From Lachnospiraceae bacterium MD335 (GTDB lineage Bacteria > Bacillota > Clostridia > Lachnospirales > Lachnospiraceae), in the NCBI GenBank assembly GCA_000403335.2, contig KE159630.1:185172-249171 (forward strand): a stretch of DNA of 64,000 nt, given 5' to 3'. Every line of letters starts with the position of its first letter. Positions within the stretch are counted from its first letter, which is position 1. The notes beneath the pieces were generated by a model. That model saw only the letters and a list, made by a program, of their open reading frames with translations, was not told the DNA's origin and ran no database searches. The translations under genes were made by a program, and so were the position numbers. Positions 58,427 to 64,000 of the stretch are shown piece by piece.

Positions 58427-60154
58427 ATGAGTTTCATGGACGAATTTAACTTTTGGCTGAAGGACGACTATTTTGACCAGGCGACAAAGGACGAGCTTTT
58501 GGCGATTAAGGACAACGAGACCGAAATCGAGGAGCGCTTCTACAAAGAACTGGAGTTTGGTACAGGCGGTTTACGCGGCATTATCGGCGCAGGTACAAAC
58601 AGAATGAACATCTACACCGTGCGCAAGGCGACACAGGGACTTGCAAACTACATCATCAAGCAGGGCGGTGCGGAAAAAGGCGTTGCGATTGCGTATGATT
58701 CCAGACGCATGAGTCCCGAATTTGCAGATGAGACGGCACGCTGTCTTGCGGCAAACGGCATTAAGGCGTATGTATTTGATTCGTTAAGACCCACACCGGA
58801 GCTTTCTTTTGCACTGCGCAAGCTTGGCTGTATCGCAGGCGTAGTCGTTACGGCAAGCCACAATCCGCCCGAGTACAACGGCTATAAGGCATACTGGGAA
58901 GACGGCGCACAGGTAACACCCCCGCATGATACCGGAATTATCGGCGAAGTAAGAGCCATCACGGATTATCATAACGTAAAGACCATGCCGAAGGAAGAGG
59001 CAATGGCAAAGGGGCTTTACGAGGTGATCGGCAAGGAAATTGACGATGCGTACATGGCAGAGCTGAAAAAGCAGAGCATTCACCCTGAAATCATTAAGGA
59101 AGTGTCAAAGGACATTAAGATTGTATACACACCGTTCCACGGCACGGGAAATATCCCGGTAAGACGCGTTTTGGAAGAGCTTGGCTTTGAGAACGTTTAC
59201 GTTGTTCCCGAGCAGGAGCTGCCAGACCCTGATTTTACGACACTCGATTACCCGAATCCCGAAGACCCGAAGGCTTTTACGCTTGCATTAAAGCTTGCGA
59301 AGGAAAAGGGTGCGGACATCGTTATGGCGACAGATCCCGACGCGGACCGTCTTGGCGTCTATGCGCTTGATACAAAGAGCGGCGAGTACGTTCCGTTTAC
59401 CGGAAACATGTCCGGTATGCTGATTGCCGAGTACATTTTGCGCGAGAGAAGAGCGACAAACACTATGCCCGAAAATCCGGCGCTTGTCACCACAATCGTT
59501 ACGACAAACATGACAAAGCCGATTACGGAGGCTTACAATGTCAAATTAATCGAAGTGCTCACAGGCTTTAAGTATATCGGCGAGCAGATTAAACTTTTTG
59601 AGCAGACCGGTTCCAACAACTATGCATTCGGTCTTGAGGAGAGCTACGGCTGTCTTGTCGGCACGCACGCAAGGGATAAGGACGCGATTGTTGCGGTGAT
59701 GATGCTTGCGGAGGTTGCCTCATGGTGCAAGAAGAACAACATGACGCTTTGGGACATGATGATTGACGTATACGAGAAGTATGGCTATTATAAAGAAACC
59801 CAGTATTCGATTACGATGAAGGGCATCGACGGCGCAAAGGAGATTGCGGCTTTGATGGACAAATTCAGAAACAATCCGCCCAAGGAGTTCGGCGAGCTGA
59901 AGGTTACGCAGTTCAGGGATTACGCAAACGATGTTGTTGTCAACATGGAGACAGGCGAAAAGGGAACGACAGGGCTTCCCAAGTCGAATGTGCTTTACTT
60001 TGATTTGACAAACGACTCATGGTGCTGCGCAAGACCGTCCGGCACGGAGCCGAAGATTAAATTCTACATGGGCGTTAAGGGCACAAGCCTTGAGGATGCA
60101 CAGAAGAAGAGCGAGAATTTGACCAATGCGGTCAAAGCCGTGATTGAAAGCTAA
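58427..60154 (+). CDS. phosphoglucomutase/phosphomannomutase (alpha-PGM family)
   Basis: A 575-residue phosphohexomutase of PgcA-like length. The phosphoserine lies in VVTASHNPPEYNGYK (S144), the metal loop is DPDADRLG (D303, D305, D307), the sugar-binding loop is FGLEESYGCL, and the phosphate-binding end is RPSGTEPKIKFYMG. It interconverts glucose-6-P and glucose-1-P, feeding RfbA and UDP-glucose synthesis. It has its own promoter and structured leader and is closed by a strong terminator, so it is a single-gene unit inside the locus. Start ATG 58427 follows GGAGGG. Confidence 0.95.
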   Translation: MSFMDEFNFWLKDDYFDQATKDELLAIKDNETEIEERFYKELEFGTGGLRGIIGAGTNRMNIYTVRKATQGLANYIIKQGGAEKGVAIAYDSRRMSPEFADETARCLAANGIKAYVFDSLRPTPELSFALRKLGCIAGVVVTASHNPPEYNGYKAYWEDGAQVTPPHDTGIIGEVRAITDYHNVKTMPKEEAMAKGLYEVIGKEIDDAYMAELKKQSIHPEIIKEVSKDIKIVYTPFHGTGNIPVRRVLEELGFENVYVVPEQELPDPDFTTLDYPNPEDPKAFTLALKLAKEKGADIVMATDPDADRLGVYALDTKSGEYVPFTGNMSGMLIAEYILRERRATNTMPENPALVTTIVTTNMTKPITEAYNVKLIEVLTGFKYIGEQIKLFEQTGSNNYAFGLEESYGCLVGTHARDKDAIVAVMMLAEVASWCKKNNMTLWDMMIDVYEKYGYYKETQYSITMKGIDGAKEIAALMDKFRNNPPKEFGELKVTQFRDYANDVVVNMETGEKGTTGLPKSNVLYFDLTNDSWCCARPSGTEPKIKFYMGVKGTSLEDAQKKSENLTNAVKAVIES

Positions 60155-60170
60155 ATAAAAAGGAAATGAA

Positions 60171-60215
60171 AGGATAACCAAAAAGCTGCCTCAAAAGCGG
60201 CTTTTTGGTTATCCT
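60171..60215 (+). terminator. strong hairpin terminator after phosphoglucomutase
   Basis: AGGATAACCAAAAAGC (60171-60186) pairs with GCTTTTTGGTTATCCT (60200-60215), and the stem continues inward with one T-G pair to a 7-base loop. The stem is about 19 bp, with a run of T in the 3' arm. It starts 17 bases after the mutase stop. Confidence 0.88.
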
Positions 60216-60287
60216 ATATTACGTAAACCCGTAATCGGAAACATGGCGCAAGGGACATGCCTTGTTGATTTGGGACAAAGGAGTATT

Positions 60288-60734
60288 ATGAAAAAATTAT
60301 GGGAACAGATTATGAAATTCGGTTTTGTGGGAGTTGTGTGCTTTCTGATTGATTTTGCCATATCCACAGGATTATTCCATCTGCTGGGCAATGTGACGTC
60401 CAAAAATATGGCGACGGCAGCCGGCGGTTTTTTTGGATTTACCATATCGGTTATCATCAATTATATTCTCAGCATGAAATTTGTGTTTGAGCGCAAGGAG
60501 GATTTGAGCAGAAGAAAAGAGTTCGTGATTTTTCTGATTCTTAGTTTAATCGGATTAGGACTCAATGAAGTTATTCTGCTTGCGTGCAGGGCAGTTTATG
60601 AGGCAAGCGTTGTTTTGATGAACATTTTTGGCGACACCTACTGGTTTGCAGTGTCAAAAATTGTCGCGACGGCAATTGTAATGGTTTATAATTTTATCAG
60701 CAGGAAGATATTTTTGGAAAAGAAATCAGCATGA
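60288..60734 (+). CDS. GtrA-family membrane protein (probable polyprenyl-P-sugar flippase)
   Basis: A 148-residue four-helix protein. MKFGFVGVVCFLIDFAISTGLFHLL is the typical GtrA start with Gly-rich helix 1, then GFFGFTISVIINYILSMKFVFER with the conserved Asn-Tyr and Phe-Phe region, and VYNFISRKIFLEK at the end. GtrA proteins are thought to flip undecaprenyl-P-glucose for Gtr-type glucosylation. The window has two GtrII-like proteins and a GtrB-like enzyme about 30 kb upstream, which could complete such a system. ATG 60288 follows AAAGGAG. A promoter was not found between the terminator and this gene. Confidence 0.9.
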   Translation: MKKLWEQIMKFGFVGVVCFLIDFAISTGLFHLLGNVTSKNMATAAGGFFGFTISVIINYILSMKFVFERKEDLSRRKEFVIFLILSLIGLGLNEVILLACRAVYEASVVLMNIFGDTYWFAVSKIVATAIVMVYNFISRKIFLEKKSA

Positions 60735-60750
60735 AAAGAATTTCATCCAA

Positions 60751-60777
60751 AAAGAACGCCAAGTGCGGGCATTCTTT
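60751..60777 (+). terminator. possible weak terminator after gtrA-like gene
   Basis: AAAGAACGCC (60751-60760) and GGCATTCTTT (60768-60777) pair with one C-A mismatch around a 7-base loop; the 3' arm is T-rich. It lies 17 bases after the stop of the GtrA-like gene. Confidence 0.45.
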
Positions 60778-60817
60778 CAAGAACTTGACACAATCGAAAT
60801 ATTGAGGTATTGAATAA

Positions 60818-62212
60818 ATGAGTTTGGCACAAAATATAAAGAAGACAATAAATTATTGCAGAAAAAACGGTTACAGCGAGGCATTTTTTGCCGCTTGGGA
60901 GCGTGTAACGGCAAAATACTACAGAAATTATACGTATCAAAGACCGGATGCAAATGAGCTTGCGCGCCAAAGAAGCGACCAAAGCATAACGGATATAAGG
61001 TTTTCTATTTTAGTACCTGCCTTTGAGACGCGCACGGAATATATGACGGCGCTGATTGAGAGCTGTTTGGAACAGACTTATGAAAATTGGGAGCTGATTA
61101 TCGCCGATGGCAGCAAAAGCGATGTGGTTAAAAAAGCCGTTGCAGGTTACGCGGATTCGCGTATCCGATATGAGCGGCTTCCCGAAAACAGCGGTATTGC
61201 AGGAAATACAGGCAGGGCAATTGAGCTGGCGCAGGGGGACTACTGCGGGCTTTTGGATCATGACGATATGATTACGCCGGATGCGCTGTATGAAATGGCA
61301 CATGCCATTAAAAAGAAAAATGATGAAAATAAGCCGATACTGGTGTATTCGGATGAAGATAAATGCGATTCGTCGGGGGCAAGATTTTATGACCCGCATT
61401 TGAAGCTGGACTTTAATTTGGACTTGATTTTGACAAACAACTATATGTGCCATTTTACGGTGGTGGAAACGGCAACGCTCAAGAAATTGGGCATCCGCAA
61501 AGAGTATGACGGTTCGCAGGATTACGATTTGGTGCTGCGCGTCGTCAGTACGCTGCTGTTAAGAGAACGGGAGAATACGGGTGCGCAGCGTGTGGAGAAA
61601 AAGATTGCGCATGTGCCGAAAGTGCTGTATCACTGGCGTTGTCATGAAAATTCAACGGCGGACAATCCGCAGAGTAAGATGTATGCTTACGAGGCAGGAA
61701 AGAAGGCATTGATTGACTTTGTAGACCGCATGGGCTGGAAGGGCGATGTGCGCCACAATAAGCATTTGGGCTTTTACCGGATTGAGTATCGCAACAACGT
61801 GCTTACACACAGACCGGACCTTGCGGCAGTCGGCGGACTGACTGTATACCATGGAAAGGTGGCGGGCGGCACTTACAAGGGACAGCCGATTGTCTATGCA
61901 GGCTATATGAACCGCATGGATTTGTATCAGAATACACGGCTTTTGGATATTCGCAATATGGCGGTCAACAAGGCATATCAGACGATTTACGAGGAAGTGA
62001 CAAAGCATCCGTATCAAAGTACGCTGTATTCGGATGAAAAGGAGCTTCCCCAGTGGCTCAGGGATCTTGACAGAACCGCAGAAGGACGCGCGCAGATTGC
62101 GCTTTTGAGCGGTACGCTCAGCCGCAGGCTGCTTCAGAAAGGCGGACGGCTTTTGTTAGACCCTGTATGCGTCCGCGGCGTAAAAGGAAGGGCGGACAAT
62201 TTTCATAAGTAG
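60818..62212 (+). CDS. GT2 glycosyltransferase with degenerate C-terminal half
   Basis: A 464-residue protein. The N-terminal GT-A domain (about residues 58-300) has FSILVPAFETRTEYM, LIIADGSKSDVV, GLLDHDDMITPDAL, LVYSDEDKCDS and YDGSQDYDLVLRV, all as in the first domain of the GT2 protein at 56205. The rest (about 305-464) aligns in order with the second domain of that protein but has lost the nucleotide-binding start and the DxD-type site. It thus mirrors the two genes at 51983-56149, which lost the first half. ATG 60818 follows GAGG by 10 bases. Confidence 0.85.
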   Translation: MSLAQNIKKTINYCRKNGYSEAFFAAWERVTAKYYRNYTYQRPDANELARQRSDQSITDIRFSILVPAFETRTEYMTALIESCLEQTYENWELIIADGSKSDVVKKAVAGYADSRIRYERLPENSGIAGNTGRAIELAQGDYCGLLDHDDMITPDALYEMAHAIKKKNDENKPILVYSDEDKCDSSGARFYDPHLKLDFNLDLILTNNYMCHFTVVETATLKKLGIRKEYDGSQDYDLVLRVVSTLLLRERENTGAQRVEKKIAHVPKVLYHWRCHENSTADNPQSKMYAYEAGKKALIDFVDRMGWKGDVRHNKHLGFYRIEYRNNVLTHRPDLAAVGGLTVYHGKVAGGTYKGQPIVYAGYMNRMDLYQNTRLLDIRNMAVNKAYQTIYEEVTKHPYQSTLYSDEKELPQWLRDLDRTAEGRAQIALLSGTLSRRLLQKGGRLLLDPVCVRGVKGRADNFHK

Positions 62213-62239
62213 CGTAAAACCGGCAGAAAGGAATGGGCG

Positions 62240-63220
62240 ATGGCAAAATCGACGATTGTGATACCCAACTACAATGGAATAAAATATATCGAAACATGTC
62301 TTGACAGCATTTATCAGGGCACGGTCACGGACGTGGCGGTCATCGTCGTGGACAATGCTTCGACGGACGGCAGCCTCGCGCTTGTCGAGGAAAAATTTCC
62401 GCAGGTGCGCGTTATCAAAAACAGTGAGAACACGGGATTTAGCGTTGCTGTAAATCAAGGCATTGCGGCAAGCGTTACCCCTTATGTCATCCTTTTAAAT
62501 AACGACACGAGAGTGGATAAAACGTTTGTTCGAGAACTTGAGAGAGCGCTTGACAACGACCGGGACCATAAAATCTTCTCGGCGTCGGCACGGCTGATTT
62601 CGCTGTACGACAAAGATAAGACAGATGATGCCGGGGATTTTTACTGTGCGCTTGGCTGGGCATTTGCAAGAGGAAAAGGGAAAAATCCGGTTCTTTATAA
62701 GAAGGATTGCGAAATTTTTGCGGCATGTGCGGGCGCGGCAATTTACAGACGGTCGCTTTTATCCGATGAGCAGGTGGGGCTTTTTGACAAAGAGCACTTT
62801 GCCTACTTAGAGGACATCGACATCGGATACCGCGCAAAAATTTACGGATACCGCAACCGGTTTGCCGCAAATGCCGTCGTGTATCATGCAGGCAGCGCCA
62901 CAAGCGGTTCAAGGTATAATGAATTTAAGACGAAGCTTGCCGCAAGAAACAGTGTCTATCTGATTTATAAAAATATGCCCTTTTTGCAGATTTTAATCAA
63001 CCTGCCGTTTCTTGCTGCGGGTTTTTTTATAAAGACTATGTTTTTTATAAAAAAGGGCTTAGGCAAAGCGTATGTGTCGGGGCTTGCAAACGGTGTGCGG
63101 CTGTCATTCAGCCCCGAAGGAAGAGCGCATAAGCAGAAATTTTGCGCTAAACGACTCGCAAATTATTGTAAGATCCAGTTGGAATTATGGCTGAATTTGG
63201 TAAAGCTGATACAGGGATAA
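62240..63220 (+). CDS. GT2 glycosyltransferase (rhamnosyltransferase-like)
   Basis: A 326-residue single-domain GT2 enzyme. It begins STIVIPNYNGIKYIETCL, then VDNASTDGS, NTGFSVAVNQGI, ILLNNDTRVDKTF with the metal site, FAACAGAAIYRRSLL and FAYLEDIDIGYRAKIYGYR, the usual WbbL/RfbF-like set. A hydrophobic stretch (about 253-275) near the C terminus, typical of these enzymes, may bind the membrane. It is 27 bases after the preceding GT2 gene. Use of dTDP-rhamnose is plausible given rfbABC but not shown. Confidence 0.88.
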   Translation: MAKSTIVIPNYNGIKYIETCLDSIYQGTVTDVAVIVVDNASTDGSLALVEEKFPQVRVIKNSENTGFSVAVNQGIAASVTPYVILLNNDTRVDKTFVRELERALDNDRDHKIFSASARLISLYDKDKTDDAGDFYCALGWAFARGKGKNPVLYKKDCEIFAACAGAAIYRRSLLSDEQVGLFDKEHFAYLEDIDIGYRAKIYGYRNRFAANAVVYHAGSATSGSRYNEFKTKLAARNSVYLIYKNMPFLQILINLPFLAAGFFIKTMFFIKKGLGKAYVSGLANGVRLSFSPEGRAHKQKFCAKRLANYCKIQLELWLNLVKLIQG

Positions 63221-63224
63221 AGTC

Positions 63225-63250
63225 GTTACTGGAACGGAGTGAACAGTAAC
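63225..63250 (+). terminator. hairpin after the last GT2 gene, possible terminator
   Basis: GTTACTG (63225-63231) pairs with CAGTAAC (63244-63250) around a 12-base loop, 4 bases after the stop codon. The following sequence is A-rich rather than T-rich, so it may stabilise the 3' end or act mainly on the opposite strand. Confidence 0.4.
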
Positions 63251-63361
63251 ATAAAATAAAAATCTTCGACACAATGATACAAAATTGTTGTACTTTTTGC
63301 GCGAATAATGTAAAATAAAAAAAGCGCAATAAAATAAGAAATTCACAATCCTGATTTGAAG

Positions 63362-63400
63362 CCTTTTATAATATGGAAAAGAAAAGGGAATTATAAAAGG
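63362..63400. repeat. perfect 11-bp inverted repeat over a -10-like box
   Basis: CCTTTTATAAT (63362-63372) and ATTATAAAAGG (63390-63400) are exact reverse complements with 17 bases between. TATAAT at 63367-63372 occurs in the left arm on the + strand and its mirror in the right arm on the other strand. TTCACA (63342-63347) could be a -35 box at a long 19-base spacing. It lies just ahead of the truncated initiating transferase gene and may be an operator or a leader hairpin. Confidence 0.55.
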
Positions 63401-63423
63401 CAGGGGGAGTTAGGGTGAGATAA

Positions 63424-64000
63424 TTGATAAGAGATAATCAGAAATATTTCAACAGACTGCTCGTACTGCTCGACGCGCTGGTTGTCGCAGCCACATACTG
63501 GCTGGCATGGTTTTTGTGGATTAATGTCTATGTTAAGGTAAACAATCCGGAGACAGGCATTCTTCCTATGGAAATATACGTTACGGCGTTTGCGGCGATT
63601 GTACCGGGCTATCTGATTTTGTATAATGTATTTGACATGTACTCGTCGAAGCGCACTTCAAGGACGATGTACGAAGTGTTTAACATTATAAAGGCGAACA
63701 CGGTGGGACTTGTAGCCGTTATGGTGGTGCTTTTTGCGATTAACATCCCCGATTTTTCACGAGGAATGGTGGGTGTATTCTACGGTTTCAATATTGTCGC
63801 CGAGTCGATGATGCGAAAGGGCGTTCGGATTGTGCTGCGTTATGTCCGCAGAAAAGGATACAATCTCAAGCATATGCTCTTAGTCGGATATTCCAGGGCG
63901 GCGGAGGAATACATCGGCAAAATCAAGGCAAATCCCGAGTGGGGCTATGAAGTGTGCGGCATTCTTGATGACCGCGTACCGGTGGGAGCCGTTTATAAGG
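63424..64000 (+). CDS. polyprenyl-phosphate glycosylphosphotransferase, copy 2 (3' end cut by window edge)
   Basis: The frame runs open to the last base. The 192 visible codons begin at TTG 63424 (after AGGGTGAG) and show four membrane helices, the first from LLVLLDALVVAATYWLAWFLW, the PGYLILYNVFDMY loop, then MLLVGYSRAAEEYI and GYEVCGILDD. This is the N-terminal membrane and Rossmann-like part of WcaJ/Bac_transf-type initiating enzymes, as in the full-length protein at 32586; the catalytic domain lies beyond the window. It implies a second initiating enzyme and perhaps a second glycan at this locus. Confidence 0.82.
   Translation, partial: MIRDNQKYFNRLLVLLDALVVAATYWLAWFLWINVYVKVNNPETGILPMEIYVTAFAAIVPGYLILYNVFDMYSSKRTSRTMYEVFNIIKANTVGLVAVMVVLFAINIPDFSRGMVGVFYGFNIVAESMMRKGVRIVLRYVRRKGYNLKHMLLVGYSRAAEEYIGKIKANPEWGYEVCGILDDRVPVGAVYK

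Noticed and set aside
60785-60813. Perfect TTGACA before the GT2 gene at 60818
   Set aside because: The matching -10 position reads TATTGA and lies 5 bases before the ATG, so the start codon would not be in the transcript.

Overview
The window is a 64-kb surface-glycopolymer locus from a Gram-positive bacterium, most likely a gut-type Clostridium relative such as a Lachnospiraceae member. That placement is an inference from the moderate GC content, AGGAGG-type ribosome binding sites with frequent GTG/TTG starts, LTA-synthase-like and TagF-like enzymes, Big_2/GH25 wall hydrolases, and the lack of any outer-membrane gene. Fifty protein genes are supported. All point to the + strand except one signal peptidase gene. 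No tRNA, rRNA, transposase, phage or CRISPR feature was seen. Genes at both edges are cut: a CotH-like gene on the left and a glycosylphosphotransferase on the right.

Layout. (1) 1-10.2 kb: a dTDP-3-amino-sugar set (3,4-ketoisomerase, aminotransferase, GNAT acetyltransferase), a GT-D glycosyltransferase, a PglK-like ABC flippase, two tandem LtaS/MdoB-like phosphoglycerol transferases and a membrane GDPD. (2) 10.2-21.7 kb: membrane glycosyltransferases and an acyltransferase, then a trio: a LicC-like cytidylyltransferase fused to a CobD/HisC-like PLP enzyme, a YidC insertase domain fused to a TagF-like CDP-alcohol transferase, and a small secreted or membrane protein. (3) 21.7-32.5 kb: the inverted signal peptidase, then DUF6020, sulfatase-like and DUF6311 membrane proteins, a GT4, a GtrII-like protein, a GtrB-like GT2 and an SDR. 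(4) 32.6-39.5 kb: an initiating polyprenyl-P-sugar transferase, a TagA-like GT26, a YdjC deacetylase, a Cys-rich SGNH lipoprotein, a split DUF6077-like pair and an SMR-like flippase pair. (5) 39.6-47.6 kb: two membrane-anchored GH25 muramidases interleaved with rfbB, rfbA and rfbC, with duplicated structured RNA elements between them. (6) 47.6-64 kb: a Wzm/Wzt exporter, a WbdD-like methyltransferase/kinase, large GT2 enzymes, phosphoglucomutase with a structured leader, GtrA, two more GT2s and a second initiating transferase.

Working model (inference): glucose-1-P from the mutase becomes dTDP-glucose and then a dTDP-4-keto sugar (RfbA, RfbB), which feeds rhamnose-type (RfbC) and 3-acetamido-sugar branches. 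Chains start on polyprenyl phosphate, are extended by the GT2/GT4/GT26 enzymes, exported by Wzm/Wzt or the flippases, and decorated outside by GT-C enzymes, acyl groups and phosphoglycerol. rfbD is not in the window. The most unusual content is the trio at 17.6-21.7 kb and two noncoding element families, each present twice with compensatory base changes.
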